From Nocardia africana NBRC 100379 (GTDB taxonomy: Bacteria; Actinomycetota; Actinomycetes; Mycobacteriales; Mycobacteriaceae), in assembly GCF_001612635.1 (NCBI RefSeq), contig NZ_BDAV01000017.1, positions 144,026 through 208,025 of the forward strand: a stretch of 64,000 nt of DNA. Reading direction: 5' to 3'. Below, one piece after another: positions 8,945 through 16,791 of the stretch. Every line of letters begins with the position of its first letter. Within the stretch, counting starts at the first letter, position 1. Position numbers and translations under genes: made by a program. The notes under the pieces were generated by a model. That model saw only the letters and a program-made list of their open reading frames with translations, was not told the DNA's origin and did not search any database.

Positions 8945-9526
8945 ATGCGAACGATCACGGCGACCATGAATCTCGCGCTCGACGGTGTCGTACAGGGACC
9001 GGGCCGAGCCGACGAGGACACCCGGGGCGGGTTCGCGTTCGGGGGCTGGGGGCAGCGGTTTCAGGACGAAGTGCTCGCCAGGGAAATGGGCCGGGATATG
9101 GCAGAGCCCGGCGACATGCTGTTCGGGCGTCGCACCTGGGAGGACTTCGCCACGGTGTGGGGACGGGCCGACGACAACCCCTACAGCAAACATATGAACG
9201 CGGCGACGAAGTATGTCGCCTCGACCGGTCTGGACGACGTCGACGCGTGGCAGAACTCGGTTCTGTTGCGCGGCGACGCGATTCGGACCGTGCGCGCGTT
9301 GAGGTCGCAACCGGGGAAGGAGCTGTCGATCATCGGCAGCGCGGCTCTGGTGCGCAGCCTGCATGCCGCCGGTGTGATCGATCGCTACACGCTGGTGATT
9401 CACCCGCTCACCCTCGGTTCGGGGACCAGGTTGTTCGAGGGCGCGGCGCCGTTGACCGAATTTCGCCTCCTCGGTAGCGTCGCGACCACCACGGGCGTGA
9501 TCATCGCCCGCTACGCCCGGCGCTGA
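8945..9526 (+). CDS. Dihydrofolate-reductase-like (RibD C-terminal) family protein
   Basis: A 193-residue protein of the RibD_C/DHFR-like fold common in actinomycetes. It begins MRTITATMNLALDGVVQGPG, the family N-terminus, and contains DMLFGRRTWEDFATVWG and LRSQPGKELSIIGSAALVRSL, which form the predicted nucleotide-binding strand-loop. A pyridine-nucleotide-dependent reductase role is likely but the substrate is unknown. ATG 8945 is preferred over the frame's earlier start at 8897 because an AGAGGAGCAGG sequence lies just before it. It is the first gene of a tight three-gene unit with the YCII protein (10-bp gap) and the ECF sigma factor (4-bp gap). Confidence 0.8.
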   Translation: MRTITATMNLALDGVVQGPGRADEDTRGGFAFGGWGQRFQDEVLAREMGRDMAEPGDMLFGRRTWEDFATVWGRADDNPYSKHMNAATKYVASTGLDDVDAWQNSVLLRGDAIRTVRALRSQPGKELSIIGSAALVRSLHAAGVIDRYTLVIHPLTLGSGTRLFEGAAPLTEFRLLGSVATTTGVIIARYARR

Positions 9527-9536
9527 GGAGAGGGCC

Positions 9537-9881
9537 GTGCCCCAGTATCTGCTCTCGATCTACCAACCCGACAGTGGCGCGCCCGATGCCGAGACCATGG
9601 ACCGGATCGTCGCCGAATTGCACCGGCTCAACGAGGAATTGCGCGACAGCGGGTCGTGGATGTTCACCGGCGGCCTGCACGCGGCCGACAGTGCGACGGT
9701 GGTGCGCGCCGACGGATTGATCACCGACGGGCCCTATCTGGAGGGCAAGGAACATATCGGTGGCATCTGGGTGATCACCGCACCCGATCTGGACGCGGCG
9801 CTGGCATGGGGGCGCAAGGCCGCGGCGGCCACCACGTTGCCGATCGAAATTCGCCCGTTCCGGGACGTTCCGCCGTTCTGA
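9537..9881 (+). CDS. YCII/DGPF-domain protein, partner of ECF42 sigma factor
   Basis: A 114-residue protein of the YCII-related (DGPF) superfamily, small alpha/beta proteins that resemble muconolactone isomerase-like folds. It contains DGPYLEGKEHIGGIWVI, where the family usually reads DGPF; here the last residue is Tyr. Genes of this type are the known genomic partners of ECF42 sigma factors, and the sigma gene follows after four bases. The start is GTG at 9537 behind GAGGAGAGGG. The molecular activity of DGPF proteins is unknown; involvement in the same stress or metabolite response as the sigma factor is inferred from linkage. Confidence 0.85.
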   Translation: MPQYLLSIYQPDSGAPDAETMDRIVAELHRLNEELRDSGSWMFTGGLHAADSATVVRADGLITDGPYLEGKEHIGGIWVITAPDLDAALAWGRKAAAATTLPIEIRPFRDVPPF

Positions 9882-9885
9882 CCCG

Positions 9886-11088
9886 ATGACGCCGGAACAG
9901 ATCGCCGCCGTCTTCCGGGCCGAATACGGCCGGTCCGTCGCCGTGCTGATTCGCACACTGGGCGATATCGACCTGGCCGAGGACGCGGTCGCCGACGCCT
10001 TCGCCGCCGCGCTGCGCCGCTGGCCGCAGGACGGGCCGCCCCCGAGTCCGGCCGGGTGGATCATCACCACCGCCCGACGCCGAGCCATCGACCAGCTGCG
10101 CCGAGAATCCGCCAGGGCCGGCAAGTACGCCGAGGCGGCGCTGGTGCACGCACCGCCCGACGACACCGAGGAGTCCGCCGTGCCCGACGAGCGACTCCGG
10201 CTGATGTTCACCTGCTGCCATCCGGCGTTGAACCGGCCCGCGCAGGTCGCGCTGACCCTGCGGCTGCTGGGCGGGCTGACGACGCCCGACATCGCTCGCG
10301 CGTTCCTGGTCCGGGAATCGACCATGGCACAGCGGCTGGCCCGCGCGAAAGCCAAGATTCGCGACGCCCGTATCCCCTACCGGGTGCCCGGCGCGGCCGA
10401 TCTGCCCGAACGACTCGATTCCGTGCTCGCCACCCTGTTTCTCATCTTCAACGAGGGATATGTGGCGTCCTCGGGCCCGGAACTGCTGCGCGCGGACCTG
10501 TGTGCCGAAGCAGTGCGGCTCACTCGCGCCCTGGTCGAGTCGATGCCCGGCGAGCCGGAGGCCGCGGGCCTGCTCGCCCTCATGCTGCTCACCCACGCTC
10601 GCCGCGATGCCCGCACCGACGCGACCGGCGCCTTCGTCCGGCTCGCCGACCAGGACCGCGGCCGATGGGATGCCGCACTGGTCGCGGAGGGCCGGGCCAT
10701 CGTGCGCGCCTGCCTGCGCCACAACCGGCCCGGCCGATATCAGCTGCTCGCCGCGATCAACGCCGTGCACACCGATCCGGTGACCGACTGGAGGCAGATC
10801 CTCGCGCTCTACGATCGGTTGGCGCGCCTCGACCCGAATCCCGTTGTGGCACTGCACCGATCGGTGGCGGTGGCCGAGATCGACGGACCGGCCGCGGCAC
10901 TGAGTCTCGTCGACGGCCTGGACCTGACCGAGCACTACCTGTTCCATGCCGTCCGCGCGGATCTGCTCGCCCGCCTGGGCCGGACGGACGAGGCGAAACG
11001 GAGTTTCGATACGGCGGCCCGCCTCACCGCAAATCAACGCGAACGCGACTACCTGGCCACCCGGAGCGCCGCGCTCACACGCCGCTGA
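9886..11088 (+). CDS. ECF sigma factor, ECF42 type with C-terminal TPR-like extension
   Basis: A 400-residue extracytoplasmic-function sigma factor. Sigma region 2 is at residues ~1-80 (FRAEYGRSVAVLIRTLGDI to WIITTARRRAIDQLRR), region 4 at ~105-165 (RLLGGLTTPDIARAFLVRES then TMAQRLARAKAKIR). A ~230-residue helical extension contains the highly conserved FLIFNEGYVASSG and later TPR-like helices. The length and extension fit ECF42, which lacks a classical anti-sigma factor and is linked to DGPF proteins, as here. The extension probably controls activity. The ATG at 9886 lies four bases after the YCII stop, so translation is likely coupled. Confidence 0.88.
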   Translation: MTPEQIAAVFRAEYGRSVAVLIRTLGDIDLAEDAVADAFAAALRRWPQDGPPPSPAGWIITTARRRAIDQLRRESARAGKYAEAALVHAPPDDTEESAVPDERLRLMFTCCHPALNRPAQVALTLRLLGGLTTPDIARAFLVRESTMAQRLARAKAKIRDARIPYRVPGAADLPERLDSVLATLFLIFNEGYVASSGPELLRADLCAEAVRLTRALVESMPGEPEAAGLLALMLLTHARRDARTDATGAFVRLADQDRGRWDAALVAEGRAIVRACLRHNRPGRYQLLAAINAVHTDPVTDWRQILALYDRLARLDPNPVVALHRSVAVAEIDGPAAALSLVDGLDLTEHYLFHAVRADLLARLGRTDEAKRSFDTAARLTANQRERDYLATRSAALTRR

Positions 11089-11092
11089 CCGG

Positions 11093-11902
11093 TCACCGCG
11101 CCCGCGCCACCGCCCGAATCGCGCGTAGCCTCCCGTCGGCCAGAGAGTCGGTGAGATGCGCTGAGCGCGTGGCGAAGTCGGGCACGAAGGCGTGCAGGCC
11201 GAGCGGGCTCGGCGGCAGTTGCCGCACCATGCGCATCACGGCCACGGCCTCGTCGGTGCGATCGTCCCACCGCTCGATGACGAATCCGGCCGCCTCCATC
11301 GTCGCGCGCAGGGCAGCGGGCGTGGTGAGGTGACCGAAGCCGGGACTGTCGGCCCACGGGAGCGGATAGTCGGGTTCACCGGCGCCGGAGGTGGTGATAT
11401 CCCAGAGCGCGAGCCGGCCGCCGCGCGCCAGAACCCGGCGCATTTCGCGGTAGAGGCCGTCCTTGTCGGCGATATTCATCTGGACGTGCTGACTGAATAC
11501 GACCTGGAAGGCGCCGTCCGGAAACGGTAGTGCCGTGACATCGGCGCATCGCACGGTGATTCGGTCGTCCAGGCCGACGAGCCGGTCGAGCCAGCGGGCG
11601 ATCTCGCAATACCCCTCGACCAGATCGACTCCGGTGACCCGGCACCCGAATCGGTCCGCCAGGTATCGGGCGGTGCCGCCGATACCGGTACCGGCGTCGA
11701 GAACCGCTGTGTCAGAGGTGATGTCGACCAGATCGGCCAGCGCGCCGGTGGCGATGCGCCCACTGGTGTGGAAGTCCTCGAGCATCGCCAGATCGTCGAG
11801 CCGCAGGCGGTCGAGATCTTTGCCGGCGGCGAGCAGCGCCCGTTCGATATCGGTTCGGGCCGCGCCGGTGGCGTACTGGGCGGGGATCTGGGTGCGAGTC
11901 AT
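11093..11902 (-). CDS. SAM-dependent class I methyltransferase
   Basis: A 269-residue Rossmann-fold methyltransferase. Motif I is VLDAGTGIGGTARYLA (residues ~70-85), motif II VTGVDLVEGYCEIA, and motif III lies around VVFSQHVQMNIADKDGLYREMRRVL. The HVQMNI and ALWDI segments resemble sarcosine/dimethylglycine or sterol-type small-molecule methyltransferases, but the acceptor cannot be named. It converges on the sigma factor gene (4-bp gap) and is divergent from the HxlR-type regulator at 12033, whose operator-like inverted repeat lies in the shared 130-bp promoter. That makes it a likely target of that regulator. Confidence 0.85.
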   Translation of the reverse strand: MTRTQIPAQYATGAARTDIERALLAAGKDLDRLRLDDLAMLEDFHTSGRIATGALADLVDITSDTAVLDAGTGIGGTARYLADRFGCRVTGVDLVEGYCEIARWLDRLVGLDDRITVRCADVTALPFPDGAFQVVFSQHVQMNIADKDGLYREMRRVLARGGRLALWDITTSGAGEPDYPLPWADSPGFGHLTTPAALRATMEAAGFVIERWDDRTDEAVAVMRMVRQLPPSPLGLHAFVPDFATRSAHLTDSLADGRLRAIRAVARAR

Positions 11903-11972
11903 GCGCTTACTCCGATACAGAGGAATTCCCGGCCATCGGCGACCGACCTTGCCTTTTCATGCTAGGACCACA

Positions 11973-12026
11973 AAGTAGATTCTTTCAACCAACAAATTCA
12001 GAAACTCTACTTCTGCCCGATACAAT
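11973..12026. promoter_or_regulatory. HxlR operator-like inverted repeat and leaderless -10 box
   Basis: Arms AAGTAGA (11973-11979) and TCTACTT (12006-12012) are separated by 26 bp in an AT-rich stretch. A -10 hexamer TACAAT sits at 12021-12026, six bases before the HxlR ATG at 12033. That spacing places the transcription start at the start codon, so the mRNA is probably leaderless. The right arm overlaps the expected -35 region, fitting autorepression. The TACT/AGTA cores recall operators of the DUF24/HxlR family, but the orientation and spacing differ. Confidence 0.5.
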
Positions 12027-12032
12027 GGACGC

Positions 12033-12674
12033 ATGCGAAGCTACGGCCAGTACTGTTCGATCGCCCGCGCGCTGGATGTGGTGGGTGATCGCTGGACACT
12101 GCTGATCGTGCGCGAGTTGCTGATCCAGGGACCGTGCCGATTCACCGATCTCAAGAACGGACTGCCCGGCATCGCCGCGAATCTGCTGTCCACCCGCCTC
12201 CGCGATCTGGAGGACGCCGGATTGATCGACCGCGTCGACGCGGCGCCGCCGGTCGCATCGACTCTCTATCGGCTCACCGATGCCGGCCGGGAACTGGAAC
12301 CCGCATTGCGCGCACTGGGCCGCTGGGGACTGCGGTACATGGATACGGTCGGCCCGGACGACGCGTTCCTGCCGCAGTGGCTGGCCTACGCACCCGGATG
12401 GTTCACCGCCGACGCCGATCCCGCGGCCGCACCGGTGGTGATTCAACTCGTCGTCGACGAGGTGCGTGCGGTCGTCGACATCGGCGCAGGCCGCGTCGAG
12501 ACCCGCGGCGGCAGCGCCGACGCCGCCGATCTGACCCTCGACGGACCCGCCAATGCGGTGCTCGGCCTGCTCACCGGGGTGATCGATCTGGAGGTGGCAC
12601 AGCAACTCGGCCTCACCGCACGCGGCGACCACCACGTACTCACCCGCCTGCGGCCCCGCGCGCAACAGTCATAG
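12033..12674 (+). CDS. HxlR-type winged-helix regulator with C-terminal ligand-like domain
   Basis: A 213-residue protein. Residues 1-105 form an HxlR/DUF24 winged helix: MRSYGQYCSIARALDVVGDRW, LLIVRELLIQGPCRFTDLKNG and LLSTRLRDLEDAGLIDR. Cys8 matches the conserved N-terminal cysteine that is redox-sensing in HypR/YodB-type members. The remaining ~100 residues resemble an SCP2/sterol-carrier-like small domain (LTLDGPANAVLGLLTGVIDL), found fused to this regulator type in actinomycetes, and may bind a hydrophobic ligand. It is divergent from the methyltransferase. The ATG appears to be the first base of the transcript. Confidence 0.85.
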   Translation: MRSYGQYCSIARALDVVGDRWTLLIVRELLIQGPCRFTDLKNGLPGIAANLLSTRLRDLEDAGLIDRVDAAPPVASTLYRLTDAGRELEPALRALGRWGLRYMDTVGPDDAFLPQWLAYAPGWFTADADPAAAPVVIQLVVDEVRAVVDIGAGRVETRGGSADAADLTLDGPANAVLGLLTGVIDLEVAQQLGLTARGDHHVLTRLRPRAQQS

Positions 12675-12790
12675 CCGCCGCACCGGGACCATCGCGATCA
12701 GCGCGTCGCGTCGCGGCCGCAGGAAGTGCGCCGACGCGGTCAGCAGGAACATCGCGGCCAGGCCGACGGGCGGCAACCCGACCTCGCTCT
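12669..12790 (-). pseudogene. DoxX-like gene remnant
   Basis: The minus-strand frame ends with GLAAMFLLTASAHFLRPRRD followed by ALIAMVP, closely resembling the first transmembrane helix and loop of actinobacterial DoxX-like membrane proteins. It then stops after a few residues, with no further helices, and no plausible start precedes it. The rest of the gene is missing where the HxlR gene ends. It looks like a decayed fragment rather than a working protein. Family assignment is by motif memory only. Confidence 0.4.
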
Positions 12791-12818
12791 TGCCGTGAGA
12801 TGCGGTCCGGCTGTTATC
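12790..12818 (+). promoter_or_regulatory. Putative promoter of the ABC-F leader transcript
   Basis: TTGCCG (12790-12795) and TGTTAT or GTTATC (12812-12818) are spaced 16-17 bp, a plausible housekeeping-sigma promoter. Transcription from here would produce a ~180-nt leader containing the nine-codon ORF at 12853 before the ABC-F gene. Confidence 0.4.
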
Positions 12819-12852
12819 GTCGGGCGGAGTCGGTAGATCAAGGAGACCAGAC

Positions 12853-12882
12853 ATGGCTGGTGAACTCGACATCTCCGGATAG
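12853..12882 (+). CDS. Nine-codon leader ORF upstream of the ABC-F gene
   Basis: ATG GCT GGT GAA CTC GAC ATC TCC GGA TAG encodes MAGELDISG. It has an excellent ribosome-binding site (AAGGAG, 12840-12845, seven bases before the ATG), better than that of the ABC-F gene itself. Short translated leaders in front of antibiotic-responsive ABC-F genes are known to mediate attenuation by stalled ribosomes. A similar role here is inferred from position. No conserved stalling motif can be recognised in the peptide. Confidence 0.5.
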   Translation: MAGELDISG

Positions 12883-13003
12883 ACCCGGAAGTCACGGCCA
12901 CCGGTAGGCGCATGCGGCGCCGCCGACGTGGCCATGTCGTCGTTCACCCGATCACCCTGTGGTGCGGTCGCACCGTGCCGCAACGACTTTCGAGGTCTCA
13001 CCC

Positions 13004-14655
13004 ATGTCCGATGCCTTCATCGTCTGTTCGAACCTGTCGTTCACCTGGCCCGACGACACCCGGCGTTCCGGGATCTGTCCTTCACGGTGCCGGGCGGGCG
13101 CACCGGCCTGGTCGCCCCCAACGGCGCCGGAAAGACCACCTTGCTGCGGCTGATCGCCGGCGAGCTGACACCCTCGGCGGGCAGCATCACCATCGACGGC
13201 ACCCTCGGTTATCTGCCGCAGGATCTGCCCCTGACCGCCGAGCCGACCGTCGCCGAAGTCCTCGGCATCGCACCGGAGCTCGCCGCCTTGGCGGCCGTCG
13301 AATCCGGCGACACCGACGAGCGGCACTTCACCACCATCGGCACCGACTGGGACATCGAGGAACGCACACGCGCCCAACTGGACCGGCTCGGGCTGGGCGA
13401 GCTGCCGCTCGATCGGCGGCTGCGCACCCTCAGCGGCGGCCAGATCGTCTCGCTCGGTTTGGCCGCCCAGCTACTGCGGCGACCGGATGTGCTGCTGCTC
13501 GACGAACCGACCAACAACCTCGACCTCGAGGCCCGTCACCGGCTCTACGACGTGCTCACCGACTGGAACGGCTGCCTGCTGCTGGTCAGCCACGACCGGG
13601 CCCTGCTCGACCGCACCGATCGCATCGCCGAACTCCACGACGGCGAAATCCGTTACTACGGAGGTAATTTCACCGACTACGAGCAGGCGGTACAGGCCGA
13701 GCAGGCGGTGGCGGAGAAGAACATTCGCACCGCCGAACAGGAGGTCAAACGCGAGAAGCGGGAACTGCAGCAGGCCCGCGAACGCGCCGCGCGCCGGGCG
13801 AGCAACGCGCAGCGCAATCTCGGTAACGCCGGACTGCCGAAGATCTTCGCCGGCACCATGAAACGCAATGCCCAGCAGTCGGCGGGCCGCGCGAACGAAA
13901 CCCACGGCGCCCGCTTGGACGCCGCGAGGAACCGCCTCGACGAGGCCGGGCGGGCGCTGCGCGACGAACAGCGCATCGTGCTGAACCTGCCCGATACCGA
14001 GGTCCCGGCCGGTCGCACCCTGTTCGCCGCCGAGCACATCCGGTTCCGCTTCGGCGACCGCGAGTTGTTCGCCGGCCAGGGCGCCGATCTCATCGTCCGC
14101 GGACCCGAGCGCATCGCGTTGACCGGTCCCAACGGGGCGGGCAAGTCCACGCTGCTGCGCATCGTGCACGGCGACCTCACTCCCGACAGCGGTACCGTCA
14201 CCCGCGCCGACGGCCGCATCGCCTACCTGTCCCAGCGGCTGGATCTGCTCGATGCCGACCGGACCGTGGCGGAGAATCTGGCCGCCACAGCCCCCCACCT
14301 GCTCGCCGCACAGCGGATGAATCTGTTGGCGCGCTTCCTGTTCCGCGGCTCCCGCGCCCACCTGCCCGTCGGTGTCCTCTCCGGCGGGGAGCGACTGCGG
14401 GCCACACTGGCCTGCGTGCTGTTCGCCGAACCCGCGCCGCACCTGCTGCTGCTCGACGAACCCACCAACAACCTCGATCTGGTGAGTGTCGGACAGCTGG
14501 TCGGCGCCCTGGAGTCCTACCAGGGCGCGATCATGGTCGTCAGTCACGACGAGCGCTTCCTCGCCGAGGTGCGGGTGAGCCGGCGGTTGCGACTCGAGGA
14601 CGGCCGCCTGTCCGACGACGCCGGCATCCCCGCCGAACCTCCGGCCCCGAAGTAA
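13004..14655 (+). CDS. ABC-F ribosome-protection-type ATPase, apparent -1 frameshift near 13060
   Basis: Soluble ABC-F protein of ~550 residues with two ATP-binding domains and no transmembrane domain. Domain 1 has Walker A APNGAGKTT, signature LSGGQ and Walker B VLLLDEPTNNLDL; domain 2 has GPNGAGKST, LSGGERLR and LLLLDEPTNNLDL. A basic, helical interdomain linker lies between them. Members protect the ribosome from antibiotics or act on stalled ribosomes. The natural N-terminus, MSDAFIVCSNLSFTWPDDT from ATG 13004, is one frame off from the rest, which resumes as PAFRDLSFTVPGG. A single missing C in CACCCGG (13059-13061) explains this, by sequencing error or true mutation. If real, the gene would be inactive unless re-initiated. 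Confidence 0.85.
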
Positions 14656-14679
14656 CGCCCGACGGATCCGAGTAGATGC

Positions 14680-14717
14680 GTGGCGGCGGTCGAAAAGAGT
14701 GTTTCGCCCGCCGCCAC
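14680..14717 (+). terminator. Hairpin terminator after the ABC-F gene
   Basis: Stem GTGGCGGCGG (from 14680) pairing with CCGCCGCCAC (to 14717), continued inward by CGAAA/TTTCG around a six-base loop. It begins 25 bases after the ABC-F stop. The rest of 14718-15083 shows no convincing gene; the open frame at 14808-15128 has no coding character. Confidence 0.7.
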
Positions 14718-15083
14718 ACGGGGAGCACCCGTTTCGACACCACGCGCATCGAGCATCGGGCGGATCGGTGCGTACACGCCCTTCCCACGGCTGGCGGGTG
14801 AAAACTTTTGTCCGCCACTAGAATCGGTGTGTTGTCGTACCTACCGCAGCGATCGGTAACCACCGATTTGCCCGAGTCGCACACACTCCATACTTTTCCG
14901 CGCACCGGCGCCATCCGACCGGGGCTCGATTTCCGCAAGACCGCTGCTGACGCGCCTTACCCGGGGCCGTCGGCGGCACATCGGCGCCCGCCCGCCGACC
15001 GGTTCCACGAAAAGTATTTCCGGAGAAGGCTTTTCACATTAGATCTTCCGAAACAGGCCATCGATCTGCACGTTTCGTGTGTA

Positions 15084-15101
15084 AGCTACCGCCCGGTAGC
15101 T
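15084..15101 (+). promoter_or_regulatory. TetR-type palindromic operator upstream of the MFS-TetR operon
   Basis: Perfect palindrome AGCTACCG-CC-CGGTAGCT, 50 bases before the MFS start. The CTACCG/CGGTAG half-site is typical of actinobacterial TetR/AcrR operators. The TetR gene is the last gene of the transcript that starts here, so autoregulation is likely. Confidence 0.6.
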
Positions 15102-15150
15102 GTTCGACGGCCGAGGGGTGGCGGCTGATGTAGTAGACGAGGATCCGGTG

Positions 15151-16791
15151 ATGCAGGGCAGGGAATCCGTCGAATCTCCGCAATTACCCGACACACCCGG
15201 CACCGGCCGGCGCACCTGGGCGTTCTGGCTGGGCCTGGCGGCCACCACCGGCGGGGTGCTGCTGCACGTGCCGATGTTCCGGATGGCCCGGGACATGAGC
15301 TACCGCATGGCGGGGATGCCCATGGACACCGCGATGATCTGCGGTATGGCGCTGATCGTGGCCGGATTGGCGCTGACCACCTATGGCCTCTTCCCGACCC
15401 GATCGGTGCACCACCGGGTGGTCGCGCTGCGAGTGCGCGCACTCGACGACGCCCCCATCACCCGCGTGCACGTGGTGCTGATGCTGGTGATGGCGGCCGC
15501 GATCACCATCGACGTGATGAAGCCGACCACACTGTCGTTCGTGGTGCCCGGCGTCGGCGCCGAATACCACCTGAGAACACCGGCCAACCCGCATATCGAC
15601 GCACTGCCGGTGGCGTTGCTGCCGCTGTCGGGCATCACGGGCACCGTGCTCGGCTCGTTCCTGTGGGGCTGGCTCGGCGACCGGATGGGACGCAAGGCCG
15701 CCATCCTGCTGGCCGGCATCTTCTTCGTGGGCACCTCGATCTGTGGCGCGATGCCCAGTTTCGAATGGAACGTGGCGATGTGTTTCGTCATGGGGCTGGG
15801 CGCCGGCGGAATGCTGCCTATCGCGTTCACCCTTCTCTCGGAGACCATCCCGGCCCGGCATCGCGGCTGGTTGCTGGTGCTGATCGGCGGTGACATCGCC
15901 GGCGCGTACATCGTCACCAGCTGGCTTTCCTCGACCATCGGGCACACCTACAGCTGGCGCAGCCTGTGGCTGCTCGGGTTGCCGACGGGGTTCCTGCTGG
16001 TGCTGCTGGTGCGCTGGATTCCGGAATCGCCGCGCTACCTGCTGGCCGTCGGCCGTCACCGCGAGGCCGAAGAGGTGCTGCGCACCTACAACGCCGAGAT
16101 CGTCCCGGTGGAGCACAGCGAACTGGCTGCCGAGGACGGTGTGCGCGACGGGTTCGGGCAACTGCTGCGCCGGCCGTATCTCGGTGTGACCGTGGTGTTG
16201 TCACTGATCGGGCTCGGGGTCGGCTTGGTCACCTACGGATTCCAGTTGTGGTTGCCGACCAATCTGCGCGCGCTCGGATTCAGCGATGTGACCGCCGACC
16301 GCATTCTGCGCGATTCCGCACTGATCGGATTCCCGCTGAACTTCGCCGTCGCCTACTGCTACCACCGTTCCACCAAGTGGACCCTCATCACGCTGGGCGC
16401 ACTGCTGGCGGTGACCCTGGCCGGCTTCGTGGCACTCGGCGACCATGTGGCCGACCACCGGCTGCTGCTCAATATCCTTCTGGTAGTTCCCATCTGGGGT
16501 TCCAGCTCGATCGTGGCGGTGATCGTCGCCTACGGCGCGGAGATCTACCCGACCCGGATCAGATCGCGCGGCAGCGGTGTCGCGGCGGCCATGACGAAGG
16601 CCGGCGGCGTCGGGGTGATCGCCCTGGTGGTGCTGGCGGTGGCGGCGCCCTCGATCAGCGTGATGGCCCTGCTCAGTGCGGTGCCGATCGCGCTGGCGAC
16701 GATCGCCGCGGTGGTCTACATCGTGGAGACGCGGCGCCGCTCCCTCGAGGACATCACCGCCGCCGAACTGCGAACGGTGGCGGTGGCATGA
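15151..16791 (+). CDS. MFS transporter of the sugar/metabolite porter type
   Basis: A 546-residue membrane transporter. Two extra N-terminal helices (about 20-85) precede a 12-helix MFS core. The loop 2-3 motif is WGWLGDRMGRKAAIL, and after TM6 there is the sugar-porter motif WIPESPRYLL. The C-terminal half carries EIYPTRIRSRGSG, another family signature. The ATG at 15151 is chosen because GAGGA lies seven bases upstream; the earlier GTG at 15118 has no proper site. It is translationally coupled to the TetR gene by an ATGA overlap. Lying next to the biosynthetic island, it could import or export a related metabolite, but this is only proximity. Confidence 0.85.
   Translation: MQGRESVESPQLPDTPGTGRRTWAFWLGLAATTGGVLLHVPMFRMARDMSYRMAGMPMDTAMICGMALIVAGLALTTYGLFPTRSVHHRVVALRVRALDDAPITRVHVVLMLVMAAAITIDVMKPTTLSFVVPGVGAEYHLRTPANPHIDALPVALLPLSGITGTVLGSFLWGWLGDRMGRKAAILLAGIFFVGTSICGAMPSFEWNVAMCFVMGLGAGGMLPIAFTLLSETIPARHRGWLLVLIGGDIAGAYIVTSWLSSTIGHTYSWRSLWLLGLPTGFLLVLLVRWIPESPRYLLAVGRHREAEEVLRTYNAEIVPVEHSELAAEDGVRDGFGQLLRRPYLGVTVVLSLIGLGVGLVTYGFQLWLPTNLRALGFSDVTADRILRDSALIGFPLNFAVAYCYHRSTKWTLITLGALLAVTLAGFVALGDHVADHRLLLNILLVVPIWGSSSIVAVIVAYGAEIYPTRIRSRGSGVAAAMTKAGGVGVIALVVLAVAAPSISVMALLSAVPIALATIAAVVYIVETRRRSLEDITAAELRTVAVA

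Noticed and set aside
13055..13065. Programmed -1 frameshift in the ABC-F gene
   Set aside because: CACCCGG is not a slippery X-XXY-YYZ heptamer and no downstream pseudoknot is evident; a single-base deletion or sequencing error is simpler.
14808..15128. 106-codon plus-strand ORF upstream of the MFS-TetR operon
   Set aside because: It overlaps the palindromic operator and shows no coding-like codon pattern.
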